Shown: positions 51,429 to 59,422 of the stretch, piece after piece | Position numbering within the stretch: position 1 is the stretch's first letter | Layout: each line of letters opens with the position of its first letter | From: CAVQXR01 sp963717955 | Lineage (GTDB): Bacteria > Actinomycetota > Thermoleophilia > Gaiellales > Gaiellaceae | Assembly (NCBI GenBank): GCA_963717955.1 | Contig: CAVQXR010000001.1 | Coordinates: 1,674,001 to 1,738,000 of the forward strand | Direction: 5' to 3' | Length of the DNA stretch: 64,000 bases | The notes under the pieces: generated by a model | The model's database searches: none | What the model was told of the DNA's origin: nothing | What the model saw: the letters and a program-made list of their open reading frames with translations, nothing else | Position numbers and translations under genes: made by a program

Positions 51429-52421
51429 GAACTGCCGGAGGAGCCGCAGGTCGTTCTCCCAGAGCTGCCGCAGGTCCGGGAGCCCGTGCCGCAGCATCGC
51501 GATCCGCTCGAGCCCGAGGCCGAACGCGAAGCCGGTGACCTCGTCCGGGTCGTAGCCGACGTGGCCGAACACGCTCGGGTCGACCATCCCGGCCCCGCCC
51601 ATCTCGATCCAGCCGGAGTACCGGCAAACCGAGCAGCCTCGACCGTCGCACAGAAAGCACGAGACGTCGGGCTCGATCGACGGCTCCGTGAACGGGAAGT
51701 AGTGCGTCCGGAAGCGGACCTCCCGTTCCTCCCCGAACAGCGCACGCATGAGCGCGAGCAAGGTCCCCTTCAGGTCGGCGAGCGTGATCCCCCGGTCGAC
51801 CGCCAGGCCTTCGGCCTGGTGAAAGATCGGCACGTGGGTCGCGTCCGGCGTGTCGCGCCGGTAGACCCGCCCGAGGGAGACCATGTAGATGGGCGGATCC
51901 CGCTGCTCCATCGTGTGGATCTGCGCGGGCGAGGTCTCGGTCCGCAGGAGCGTGTCGGCGTCGAGGAACAGCGACGCGAGGGGCGACCGCGCGGGGTGCC
52001 ACTCCGGGAAGTTGAGCGCGGTGAAGTTGTAGTAGACGGTCTCGACCTCGCGGCCGTCGACGACCTCGTAGCCGAGCCCGAGGAAGATGTCCTCGATCTC
52101 GCGGCGGATCCGGGTGATCAGGTGCAGGTGGCCGCGCGGCGTTCCGTGCCCCGGGAGCGTGATGTCGATGCGCTCGTCGCTCAGCCTGCGGTCGAGCTCG
52201 GCGGCCTCGAGCACCGCCTTCCGCTCGGCGACCGTTGCCTCGAGCAGCGCACGCAGCGCGTTCAGGCTCTGCCCCGTCTCCCGGTCGCGGACCTGCCTCA
52301 GCGCCTGCGGGAGCTCCGCGTTCCGCCCGAGATACCGGATGCGGACGTCCTCGATCTCGGCGATCGTCGAGGCGGCCGAGATCGCGCTCAGCGCCTCGCG
52401 CTCGAGGGCACCGGGATCCAT
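51426..52421 (-). CDS. pheS: Phenylalanyl-tRNA synthetase alpha subunit
   Basis: Catalytic alpha chain, 331 residues. Motif 2 region HTMEQRDPPIYMVSLGRVYR, the phenylalanine pocket RTHYFPFTEPSIEPDV, and motif 3 GFAFGLGLERIAMLRHGLPD. A cysteine-rich insert (CFLCDGRGCSVCRYSGW) is seen, as in other bacterial PheS with a zinc-like knuckle. N-terminal coiled coil at about 1-90. A TAGTCT box lies 7 nt before the ATG; the stop codon TAG belongs to the downstream palindromic element. Confidence 0.97.
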   Translation of the reverse strand: MDPGALEREALSAISAASTIAEIEDVRIRYLGRNAELPQALRQVRDRETGQSLNALRALLEATVAERKAVLEAAELDRRLSDERIDITLPGHGTPRGHLHLITRIRREIEDIFLGLGYEVVDGREVETVYYNFTALNFPEWHPARSPLASLFLDADTLLRTETSPAQIHTMEQRDPPIYMVSLGRVYRRDTPDATHVPIFHQAEGLAVDRGITLADLKGTLLALMRALFGEEREVRFRTHYFPFTEPSIEPDVSCFLCDGRGCSVCRYSGWIEMGGAGMVDPSVFGHVGYDPDEVTGFAFGLGLERIAMLRHGLPDLRQLWENDLRLLRQF

Positions 52422-52428
52422 CGCGCGG

Positions 52429-52434
52429 AGACTA
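52429..52434 (-). promoter_or_regulatory. Putative -10 box of pheS
   Basis: TAGTCT on the minus strand, 7 nt before the pheS ATG. It shares two bases (52433-52434) with the plus-strand box TACCAT of the neighbouring methyltransferase gene. Confidence 0.5.
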
Positions 52435-52438
52435 CCAT
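52433..52438 (+). promoter_or_regulatory. Putative -10 box of the methyltransferase gene
   Basis: TACCAT on the plus strand, 7 nt before the GTG at 52446, overlapping the pheS box by two bases. Confidence 0.45.
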
Positions 52439-52445
52439 CGGCCCC

Positions 52446-53171
52446 GTGGCCGACCTGCGTCCAGGCGCGAGCGTCTACGACGCGATCGCGCCCCTGTACG
52501 ACGACTGGTCTCGGACCGTCACCGAGGACGTGGAGCTCTACGTCGCCGAGGCCGTCGCGTCAGGAGGCCCGGTGCTCGAGCTGGGCGTGGGGACGGGCCG
52601 TATCGCGGTCCCCACCGCGCTTGCGGGCATCCGCGTGATCGGGATCGACTCCTCCGCCGCGATGCTCGAGGTCTGCCGCAGCGCCGCCGTGGCCCACGGT
52701 GTCGAGAGCCTGGTCGACCTGCGGCTCGGAGATCTTCGGCGACCCGTCCTCGCCGAGCGGGTGCCTCTCGTGACCTGCCCGTTCCGCTCACTGCTCCACC
52801 TCCTCCTCGACGACGAGCGGCTCGCGACGTTCGAGAGGGTGTTCGGGCTGCTCCGGCCGCGGGGTCGGTTCGTCTTCGACGTCTTCGCTCCGAGCGCCGG
52901 GGACATCCGGGAGACGAACGGCCGCTGGATCGAGCGCGGGGCCGGGATCCTGGAGCGGGCCGACTGGTATCCGGACGAGCGCCGGCTCGACCTCTCCGTG
53001 TGCGGGCCGGACGGCGAGACGACCATGCGCCTCGCGTGGTTGCCGACGGAGGCATGGCGACCGCTGCTCGAGCGGGCCGGCTTCACCGATGTCCACTGCT
53101 ACGGCTGGTTCGACCGCCGCCCCTATCGCGGCGGCGAAGACTCGCTGTGGTTCGCGACCCGGCCCGGCTGA
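52446..53171 (+). CDS. Class I SAM-dependent methyltransferase
   Basis: 241 residues. SAM-binding motif I VLELGVGTGRIAVPTALAG, the acidic residue of motif II in VIGIDSSAAML, and RLGDLRRP; a Rossmann-type methyltransferase fold (methyltransferase 25 like). Substrate unknown. GTG start at 52446 chosen since the preceding bases hold the promoter boxes; a much longer frame upstream is antisense to pheS/pheT. Divergent from pheS with only 24 bp between the two start codons. Confidence 0.88.
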   Translation: MADLRPGASVYDAIAPLYDDWSRTVTEDVELYVAEAVASGGPVLELGVGTGRIAVPTALAGIRVIGIDSSAAMLEVCRSAAVAHGVESLVDLRLGDLRRPVLAERVPLVTCPFRSLLHLLLDDERLATFERVFGLLRPRGRFVFDVFAPSAGDIRETNGRWIERGAGILERADWYPDERRLDLSVCGPDGETTMRLAWLPTEAWRPLLERAGFTDVHCYGWFDRRPYRGGEDSLWFATRPG

Positions 53172-53183
53172 CCCGGCCGGCCG

Positions 53184-53903
53184 CTACAACCGCCGTCGCC
53201 GCTCGTACAGGGCGATCGAGCCGGCGATTGCCACGTTCAGCGACTCCGAGCCGGGCAGGCGGGGAACCTGCGCGATCTCGTCGCAGCCTGCAAGAACATC
53301 CGCGGGCAGACCCCCGCGCTCGGCGCCGAGGACGAACGTGACCCGCTCGCCGAGCACGGTGTCCCAGAGCGGCCGCCCCTCGCCCGGAACGAGCGCGACC
53401 CGCGGCCGTGGCGCGTCCTCGAACCTGCCGAGCGGAACCCGGAACACCGCGCCCATCGACGCTCGAACGGCCTTCGGGCCCGTGGGGTCCGCGCACCCGG
53501 CCGACAGGTGGACGGCGGCGGGGCCGAGCGCATCGGCACTGCGCAGCAACGTCCCGACGTTCCCCGGATCGGCGACGCGCCAGAGCGCGACGCAGGCGGG
53601 CGCCGTCCCGTCGTGCCGCGGCAGGTCGGCCGTGCGGAAGACCGCGACCACGCGCGGAGGATGGGCGAGCTCGCACACCTCGGCGAGCAGGCTGGGCTCG
53701 ACGGGCTCGCCGTCGGTGAGGCCCGGAATGACCGGCGGCCGCTCGGCGTCCACGAGCACGTCCACGGGCTCGATGCCGGCGGCGAGGCCCGCCGCGACGA
53801 GATCCTCACCCTCGCAGGGAAACAGGCCGAGCTGACCGCGCGAGCGCCGGGCCTGGAGGCGACGGAGCAGCCGGAGTCGCGGGTTGGCGGCCGAGGTGAT
53901 CAC
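53184..53903 (-). CDS. SpoU/TrmH-family RNA 2'-O-methyltransferase
   Basis: 239 residues of the SPOUT family. An N-terminal substrate-binding domain (VITSAANPRLRLLRRLQARR) precedes the knotted methyltransferase with DPGNVGTLLRSADALG, VLGAERGGLP and GSESLNVAIAGSIALYE. Target is probably a 23S rRNA or tRNA ribose. It lies just downstream of rplT, an order common in actinobacteria and firmicutes (rplT then a tRNA/rRNA methyltransferase). Confidence 0.9.
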   Translation of the reverse strand: MITSAANPRLRLLRRLQARRSRGQLGLFPCEGEDLVAAGLAAGIEPVDVLVDAERPPVIPGLTDGEPVEPSLLAEVCELAHPPRVVAVFRTADLPRHDGTAPACVALWRVADPGNVGTLLRSADALGPAAVHLSAGCADPTGPKAVRASMGAVFRVPLGRFEDAPRPRVALVPGEGRPLWDTVLGERVTFVLGAERGGLPADVLAGCDEIAQVPRLPGSESLNVAIAGSIALYERRRRL

Positions 53904-53945
53904 CGCCGCACTGTATGCCCGGCGCGGCGGCCGCCGGGCGCCGCG

Positions 53946-54344
53946 TCAGGCGGTCGGCTCGGTCTCGGGCGCGGCCTTCGCCTGCTCGGCGTCGAGCGCG
54001 GCCTTCGCCTGCTCGGCGATCTTCGCGAACGCCGCAGGGTCCTGCACGGCGATGTCGGCGAGCACCTTGCGGTCGAGCTCGATGTTCGCCTTGCGCAGGC
54101 CGGCGACGAACTGGTTGTACGAGAGCCCGTTCTGACGCGCCGCGGCGTTGATCCGGATGATCCAGAGGCGGCGGAACGTCCGCTTCTTGTTCCGGCGGTC
54201 ACGGTAGGCGTAGACGTCGGACTTGAGGATCTGCTCCTTCGCCTTGCGGTAGGAGAGATGCTTTTGTCCCCAGTAGCCCTTCGCTTCCTCGAGTGTGTTC
54301 CTGCGCTTCTTCCGTGCGTGGACGGATCGCTTGACGCGCGGCAT
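53946..54344 (-). CDS. rplT: 50S ribosomal protein L20
   Basis: 132 residues. The first about 117 are canonical L20 (MPRVKRSVHARKKRRNTLEE, LWIIRINAAARQNGLSYNQF). The last about 20 are an Ala/Glu-rich tail with AEQAKAALDAEQAKAAPETE, not part of typical L20. In other bacteria L20 also represses the infC-rpmI-rplT operon. 21 bp after rpmI. Confidence 0.97.
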   Translation of the reverse strand: MPRVKRSVHARKKRRNTLEEAKGYWGQKHLSYRKAKEQILKSDVYAYRDRRNKKRTFRRLWIIRINAAARQNGLSYNQFVAGLRKANIELDRKVLADIAVQDPAAFAKIAEQAKAALDAEQAKAAPETEPTA

Positions 54345-54365
54345 GGCGCTCCCTCCTGTACCTGG

Positions 54366-54560
54366 CTAGCGGACGAGCAGCTTGCGCAGCTCGCGGGTGT
54401 CGGCGCCGTCGAGCTCGTGGTCGCGCCGGAAGCTGCGCCGCCGCTTCGCCGACTTCTTCTCCAGGTTGTGGCTCTTCATCGCATGGCGACGAAGAATCCG
54501 GCCGGAGCCCGTGACCTTGAACCGCTTCTTCGCGGACGAGTTGGTCTTCTGTTTCGGCAT
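54366..54560 (-). CDS. rpmI: 50S ribosomal protein L35
   Basis: 64-residue basic ribosomal protein, MPKQKTNSSAKKRFKVTGSG with RRHAMKSHNLEKKSAKRRR. Typical L35 length and sequence. Between infC (11 bp upstream) and rplT, the universal order. Confidence 0.97.
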   Translation of the reverse strand: MPKQKTNSSAKKRFKVTGSGRILRRHAMKSHNLEKKSAKRRRSFRRDHELDGADTRELRKLLVR

Positions 54561-54571
54561 CGTGATCCTCG

Positions 54572-55192
54572 TCAGGCGCTCTGCGCCTCTTCCTTCGCTG
54601 GCTCTTCCCTTGCCGGCTCTTCCCTCGCCGGCTGATCCTTCTGGGCGCTCTTTCGCGGTGCGAGCACCATCACCATGTTGCGGCCGTCGAGCACCGGCGA
54701 CGTCTCGATCTGGCCGAGCTCCGACACGTCGTCGGCGAGACGCATCAGCAGGTCGTGGCCCCGCTCCGGGTGCGTCGTCTCACGGCCCCGGAACATGATC
54801 GTAACCTTCACCTTCGCCCTTTGCCCGAGGAACCGGGCGACATGCCCCTTCTTCGTCTCGTAGTCGTGCGTCGAGATCTTCGGTCGGAGCTTGATCTCCT
54901 TCACGTGCACCTGGAGCTGGTGCTTGCGCGCGAGCTTCGCCTTCTGCTCCAGCTCGTACCGGTACTTGCCGAAGTCCATGACCCGGCAGACCGGCGGATC
55001 GGCCTGGGCGGCGACCTCGACGAGATCGAGGTTCTTCGCGAATGCGTACTCGAGCGCCTCGTCTCGCTCCTTGATCCCGATCTGGCTGCCGTCGGCGTCG
55101 ACGAGCCGAACGCGGGGAACGCGGATCTGCTCGTTCACGCGCGGCTGGCTGACGGACGGGCGGACTTGTTCGAAGGGACGCCGACCCCTCAA
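54572..55192 (-). CDS. infC: Translation initiation factor IF-3
   Basis: About 206 residues from a TTG at 55192. The N domain has VNEQIRVPRVRLVDADG and YAFAKNLDLVEVAAQADPP; the C domain has VKEIKLRPKISTHDYETK and MFRGRETTHPERGHDLL. The last about 25 residues are a repetitive charged tail (PAREEPAREEPAKEE). The start is uncertain: the TTG lacks a Shine-Dalgarno at normal distance, and infC often uses rare start codons because IF-3 autoregulates. A 145-nt leader with hairpins lies between thrS and infC. Confidence 0.94.
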   Translation of the reverse strand: MRGRRPFEQVRPSVSQPRVNEQIRVPRVRLVDADGSQIGIKERDEALEYAFAKNLDLVEVAAQADPPVCRVMDFGKYRYELEQKAKLARKHQLQVHVKEIKLRPKISTHDYETKKGHVARFLGQRAKVKVTIMFRGRETTHPERGHDLLMRLADDVSELGQIETSPVLDGRNMVMVLAPRKSAQKDQPAREEPAREEPAKEEAQSA

Positions 55193-55337
55193 CGGACTGT
55201 CACCAAGTTGTGCTGATCCTCCCTCGTGGACGCGAAAACGGCTGCACGCAGCAGCCGCTCAACCTCTCCCGTTCTCGGTTGAACCTCCGACGGGCGTGCG
55301 CCCCGGAGGTGAGGAGATGCGCTCCTGCTTGCAGATC
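55193..55337 (-). promoter_or_regulatory. Structured leader of infC-rpmI-rplT
   Basis: 145 nt between the thrS stop and the infC start, long for this window. On the minus strand it can form a CCTCCG/CGGAGG hairpin (55284-55309) with an inner GGGCG/CGCCC arm, then a TTCAACC/GGTTGA pairing, then a GC hairpin followed by TTTT (55235-55257), and a GAGGGAGGA purine tract. The order is that of an attenuator. Autoregulation by L20 or IF-3 is known for this operon elsewhere; here it is inference. Confidence 0.45.
55235..55257 (-). terminator. Terminator-like hairpin between thrS and infC
   Basis: Minus-strand CGGCTGC-TGCGT-GCAGCCG, a 7-bp GC stem with a 5-nt loop, followed directly by TTTT. It could end thrS transcripts or act as an attenuator in the infC leader. 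The T run is short. Confidence 0.45.
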
Positions 55338-57239
55338 TCACACACTAGCAGCTCGAGCGATCGTGTCGAGGGCGGCTGCCCGCTCGAACGAGCCGACGCT
55401 GCGGTCGCCGCGCGCGCGCACCGACAGGGTTCCCCCGGCCGCCTCGCGCTCGCCGTACACGACGACGTACGGGACCTTCTCGAGCTCGGCATTGCGGATC
55501 CGCTTGCCGATCGTGTCGTCGGCATCGTCGAGCGCGGCGCGCACGCCCGCGTCGGTCAGCTCGCCGAGCACGGCCCGCGCGCCGGGTACGTGCTGATCCG
55601 AGACCGGGATCACGCGCGCCTGCTCGGGGGCGAGCCACACCGGGAGATCCCCGCCCGTGTGCTCGATCAGGATCCCGATGAAGCGCTCGAGCGAGCCGAG
55701 CAGCGCGCGGTGGATCATCACCGGGCGGTGCTCGGCGTTGTCGGCGCCCTGGTAGCCGAGCTCGAATCGCTGCGGGAGCTGGAAGTCGAGCTGCACCGTG
55801 CCGAGCTGCCAGCTCCGGCCGAGCGCGTCGAGCATGTGCAGGTCGATCTTCGGCCCATAGAACGCGCCGTCGCCTTCGTTGATCGCGAACTCGACGCCGT
55901 GGCGGCGCAGCGCGTTGTCGAGCGCGGCCTCGGCCTCCGCCCATTCGGCGTCCGTGCCGATCCGTTTCTCCGGCCGGGTCGAGAGCTCGACTCGCATCTC
56001 GAGCCCGAACAGCTCATAGAGGAAGAAGGCGTAGTCGAGGCAACCGAGCACCTCGTCCTCGGCTTGGTCGCGCGTGCAGAAGATGTGGGCGTCGTCCTGC
56101 ACGAAGTGGCGCACGCGGAGCAGCCCGTGCAGGACGCCCGAGAGCTCGTTGCGGTGCAGGTTGCCGGCCTCCGCGACGCGGAACGGCAGCTCGCGGTAGC
56201 TACGCGGGAGCATGCGGTAGACGACGCAGTGCCCGGGGCAGTTCATCGGCTTTAGCCCGAACGGCCGCTCCTCCACCTCGAGCGTGAACATGCTGTCGCG
56301 GTAGTTGTCCCAGTGGCCGGACGTCCGCCACAGGTCGGCGTCGTAGAGCTGCGGGGTGCGGACCTCGTGATAGCCGCGCCGGGCGTTCTCGCGGCGCCGG
56401 AGGTCCTCGAGCACGTTCCAGATCACCATTCCGCGTGGCTGCCAGACCGGCATTCCGGGAGCGAGCTCGGTGAACTCGAACAGCCGTAGCTCGCGGCCGA
56501 GCCGACGGTGGTCGCGCCGGCGCGCCTCCTCGAGCCGGTGCAGGTGGGCGTCGAGATCCTCCTGGCGGAAGAACGCGGTGCCGTAGATGCGGGTCAGCTG
56601 CTGCCGGGAGGAGTCCCCCCGCCAGTAGGCCCCCGCGACCGAGAGGAGCTTGACGGCCCTGATCGGCTCGGCGTTCTGCAGGTGCGGCCCGCGGCAGAGG
56701 TCGGTGAAGTCGCCTTCCCGGTAGAACGAGATCGGACCCTCGGCGGTGTCGATCAGCTCGACCTTGTAGGGCTCGCCCTCCTGCTCGAACAGCCGGCGCG
56801 CCTCGTCCCGGTCGACCTCCCGGCGCTCGAACACCCTGCCCTCGGCGATCTCGCGCCGGATCTCGTCCTCGAGCCGCGGCAGCTCATCCTCGTGGATCGG
56901 GTGCCGGAACTCGAAGTCGTAGTAGAAGCCATCGTCGATCGGCGGGCCGATCGCGACCTTCGTCCCCGGGTAGAGACGGCGTGCGGCCTCGGCGAGCAGG
57001 TGGGCGGCGGAGTGGCGCAACACGGCGAGCGCGTCCGGGTCCTCGCGGTCGCGGGTGGTGAGGATCTGGATCCTCGCCGCGTCGGGAAGCGGGAGCCGCA
57101 CGTCCCGGGTCGTCCCGTCGGCAAGGCGGACGAGCACGGCCTGCTCGGCGAGCTTCGGGCCGATCGCCCGCGCGGCGTCGAGCCCCGTCGAGCCGTCCGG
57201 GAGCTCGAGCGCCTTGCCGTCGGGGAGCGTCACCTGCAC
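55338..57239 (-). CDS. thrS: Threonyl-tRNA synthetase
   Basis: 633 residues. N-terminal TGS domain (VTLPDGKALELPDGSTGLDA), editing domain with the HxxxH site RHSAAHLLAEAARR, class II core with zinc ligand in GLKPMNCPGHCVVYR and RVAEAGNLHRNELSG (motif 2), motif 3 VMIHRALLGSLERFIGILIE, and the C-terminal anticodon domain. GTG at 57239 is supported by TAGTCT 7 nt upstream; longer upstream frames are antisense to the CHAD gene. No room for a T-box leader. Confidence 0.97.
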   Translation of the reverse strand: MQVTLPDGKALELPDGSTGLDAARAIGPKLAEQAVLVRLADGTTRDVRLPLPDAARIQILTTRDREDPDALAVLRHSAAHLLAEAARRLYPGTKVAIGPPIDDGFYYDFEFRHPIHEDELPRLEDEIRREIAEGRVFERREVDRDEARRLFEQEGEPYKVELIDTAEGPISFYREGDFTDLCRGPHLQNAEPIRAVKLLSVAGAYWRGDSSRQQLTRIYGTAFFRQEDLDAHLHRLEEARRRDHRRLGRELRLFEFTELAPGMPVWQPRGMVIWNVLEDLRRRENARRGYHEVRTPQLYDADLWRTSGHWDNYRDSMFTLEVEERPFGLKPMNCPGHCVVYRMLPRSYRELPFRVAEAGNLHRNELSGVLHGLLRVRHFVQDDAHIFCTRDQAEDEVLGCLDYAFFLYELFGLEMRVELSTRPEKRIGTDAEWAEAEAALDNALRRHGVEFAINEGDGAFYGPKIDLHMLDALGRSWQLGTVQLDFQLPQRFELGYQGADNAEHRPVMIHRALLGSLERFIGILIEHTGGDLPVWLAPEQARVIPVSDQHVPGARAVLGELTDAGVRAALDDADDTIGKRIRNAELEKVPYVVVYGEREAAGGTLSVRARGDRSVGSFERAAALDTIARAASV

Positions 57240-57246
57240 GATGCAG

Positions 57247-57252
57247 AGACTA
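57247..57252 (-). promoter_or_regulatory. Putative -10 box of thrS
   Basis: TAGTCT on the minus strand, 7 nt before the GTG at 57239; same hexamer and spacing as before pheS and priA. Confidence 0.5.
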
Positions 57253-57331
57253 ACCGCGTCCCCCCTCGCCAGGCCCGGACGCACGCCGGGATCGCATGGA
57301 GCATGCTGCGCGGGGGGTTCGCGGTTGTCCG

Positions 57332-57337
57332 TAGAAT
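57332..57337 (+). promoter_or_regulatory. Putative -10 box of the CYTH-CHAD gene
   Basis: TAGAAT on the plus strand, 10 nt before the ATG at 57348. Confidence 0.45.
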
Positions 57338-57347
57338 TCCCCTCCCG

Positions 57348-58799
57348 ATGGCGACGGACGGGACTCTCGACCTCGAACTCAAGCTGGGCCTGACGCGGCG
57401 GTTCCGCCTGCCCGAGCTCGCGGGCGAGCCGATCCCTCCGCGGCTCGTGACGGCCACGTACTACGACAGCGCGGACCTCCGCCTGACGCGCGCCGGGGTG
57501 ACGCTTCGCCGCCGCGTCGAGAGGAGGCGGGGTGCCTGGCAGCTGAAGCTGCAGAGGGGCGGCGCCCGGGTCGATCTCGAGCTTCCGGGCGCGCCGGGCG
57601 CTCTCCCCGAGCAGCTGCGTGACCTGGTCACGGCGTACCTCCGGGGAGCAGAGCTCCAGCCGGTCGGGGTGGTGAGGACCCGTCGGTCGGGAGTCCATAT
57701 GACCGACGCGGATGGGCCCCTCGCCGAGGTGACCGTCGATGCCGCGGCGGTGGTCGAGAACGGCCGCGTCGTTCGGAGCTTCCGCGACCTCGAGGCGGAG
57801 CTCGTCGACGACACCGCCAACGGGAGGAAGCTGCGACGGCTCGAGCGGGCACTTCGGGCGGCGGGCGCGGTCGACGGCGACCCCCGGCCGAAGGTCTGCC
57901 GGGCCCTCGACATCCCCGCGCCCGTGCTCCCGTCGCCGGCGGGCGCACGCGCCAGCCTGCCCGAGCACCTGCAGGCGATGCTCGCCGTGCAGTACCGGGA
58001 GATCCTCCTCCACGATCCCGGCACGAGGCTCGGGACGGATCCCGAGGAGCTCCATCAGATGCGCGTCGCGACGCGAAGGCTGCGGGCCTTCCTGCGCGCC
58101 GCGCGCCCGTTCCTCGAGCTCGAGTGGGCCGAGACGCTCAGGGCCGAGCTCGGCTGGCTCGGCGGCATCCTCGGGCGCGTGCGTGATCTCGACGTATTGC
58201 TCGACCGCCTCCACGAGGACGCCCGGACCCTCGACCCGGCGGACCAGCGTCCGCTGGGACGGGTCTATGCCCTGCTCCAGCAGGAACGGGAGGCCGACCG
58301 GGAGCTGCTCCTGGAAGCGCTGCGCGGAGACCGGTACCTGGCGCTGCTCGACCGGCTCGAATCCGCCGTCGCCGCACCGCGAGTCGTCACCGGGGAGGGC
58401 TCACTCCGCGACATTGCCACAGCCGAGTTCCGGCGGCTCCGCAAGGCCGTGCGGGCGCTGCCCCCCGGGCCGCACGACGACGAGGAGCTCCATGCGCTCC
58501 GGATCCGCGGGAAGCGCGCTCGGTACGCGGCGGAGCTGGCCGAGCCCGTGGTCGGCAAGGCGGCGACGAGGTTCATCCAGGCGGCAAAGGAGCTCCAGGA
58601 CGTGCTCGGCGAGCACCAGGACTCGGTCGTCGCCGAGCAGCGGATCCGGGCGGCCGTCCGCCGTCTCGGCGGGAAGGGCGTGCCGTTCGCCGCCGGCCGC
58701 CTCGTCGAGCGGGAGCGAGAGCGCCGCGCCGCTGCGCGGGCTGCGTGGCCGGGAGCCTGGAAAACGCTCAAGCGGGCCGGCAAGGCAGCGTGGCGCTGA
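57348..58799 (+). CDS. CYTH-CHAD domain protein
   Basis: 483 residues. The N-terminal CYTH domain (about 8-190) has the ELKLGL start of the triphosphate tunnel fold, TATYYDSADLRLTRAGVTLR and LKLQRGGARVDLELPG. The C-terminal CHAD domain (about 215-470) has the conserved histidines and basic residues HQMRVATRRLRAFLRAARP and ELHALRIRGKRARYAAEL. CHAD domains bind polyphosphate and CYTH members hydrolyse triphosphates; here the protein is encoded beside ppx and ppk, which fits. The gene overlaps the NUDIX gene by 10 bp. Confidence 0.92.
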   Translation: MATDGTLDLELKLGLTRRFRLPELAGEPIPPRLVTATYYDSADLRLTRAGVTLRRRVERRRGAWQLKLQRGGARVDLELPGAPGALPEQLRDLVTAYLRGAELQPVGVVRTRRSGVHMTDADGPLAEVTVDAAAVVENGRVVRSFRDLEAELVDDTANGRKLRRLERALRAAGAVDGDPRPKVCRALDIPAPVLPSPAGARASLPEHLQAMLAVQYREILLHDPGTRLGTDPEELHQMRVATRRLRAFLRAARPFLELEWAETLRAELGWLGGILGRVRDLDVLLDRLHEDARTLDPADQRPLGRVYALLQQEREADRELLLEALRGDRYLALLDRLESAVAAPRVVTGEGSLRDIATAEFRRLRKAVRALPPGPHDDEELHALRIRGKRARYAAELAEPVVGKAATRFIQAAKELQDVLGEHQDSVVAEQRIRAAVRRLGGKGVPFAAGRLVERERERRAAARAAWPGAWKTLKRAGKAAWR

Positions 58800-59194
58800 G
58801 CGAAGGTGTGGTGCGCGCGGCCGGCGGCATCGTCACCCGCCCCGCAGCAGCCGGCGATGTCGAGGTCCTCCTGGTCCACCGCCCCGCCTATGACGACTGG
58901 ACGTTTCCGAAGGGCAAGGCCGACCCCGGGGAGAGCGACGAGGACTGCGCGCTTCGCGAGGTACAGGAGGAGACGGGCATGCGCTGCGCCATCGACGGCG
59001 AGTTGCCGTCCACGAGCTACGTCGACCAGAAAGGCCGCCCGAAGCTCGTTCGCTACTTCGCGATGCGCCCGCTGTCGGGCTCGTTCGAGCCCCACGTCGA
59101 GGTCGACGAGATTCGCTGGGTCGCCCCCGCGGTGGCGGCTTCGCTGCTGAGCTACGAACGCGACCGGGCTCTGCTCGCGGCTCTCCACGGCTGA
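58790..59194 (+). CDS. NUDIX hydrolase
   Basis: 134 residues with a perfect NUDIX box, GKADPGESDEDCALREVQEE followed by TG, near residues 40-62. The GTG at 58790 overlaps the end of the CYTH-CHAD gene by 10 bp, so they are translated together; an in-frame start at 58745 would add 15 residues. Substrates of such enzymes include dinucleotide polyphosphates (Ap4A type) and 8-oxo-dGTP; the polyphosphate neighbours suggest a polyphosphate-type substrate (inference). Confidence 0.9.
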   Translation: MALSEGVVRAAGGIVTRPAAAGDVEVLLVHRPAYDDWTFPKGKADPGESDEDCALREVQEETGMRCAIDGELPSTSYVDQKGRPKLVRYFAMRPLSGSFEPHVEVDEIRWVAPAVAASLLSYERDRALLAALHG

Positions 59195-59422
59195 GCGGCC
59201 TCCGCGGCTGAGCCTCGAGCCGTGACCGGGGCCCTCCCGGGCCGCTGCGATGCGGGTCGCCACCGGCCGAGTGACCGCCGGCCTCCGGCCGGCTCCTGCG
59301 CGGGTCGCGGCCGGCCGAGAACGCCGGCTCCGCCGGCTCCAAGCGGGTCGGGCCCGGCCGAGCCGGGCCCTCAGCCGCGCGGGCCGCTCAGCCGCGGAGG
59401 CCGCTCTGCGTGCGCTCAGAGC
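59195..59422. repeat. GC-rich palindromic array between NUDIX gene and ppx
   Basis: 228 bp without a gene, between the convergent NUDIX gene and ppx. It consists of degenerate repeats of GCGGGTCGCGGCCGGCCGAG, a palindrome GAGAACGCCGGCTCCGCCGG (59317 onward) and CCGCTCAGCCGCG. The same units recur at 60405-60708 on the other side of ppx. The GCCGGC...GCCGGC units would form strong hairpins and may stop convergent transcription. Confidence 0.7.

Noticed and set aside
47108..51538. Very long plus-strand open frame (about 1476 codons) across several genes
   Set aside because: Runs antisense to E1 alpha, the MBL hydrolase and pheT and through the duplicated-domain gene in another frame; arginine-rich composition and no family resemblance.
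57240..57347. T-box leader for thrS (and for trpS or pheS)
   Set aside because: The boxes at 7-10 nt before the starts leave no room for a leader of the required length.
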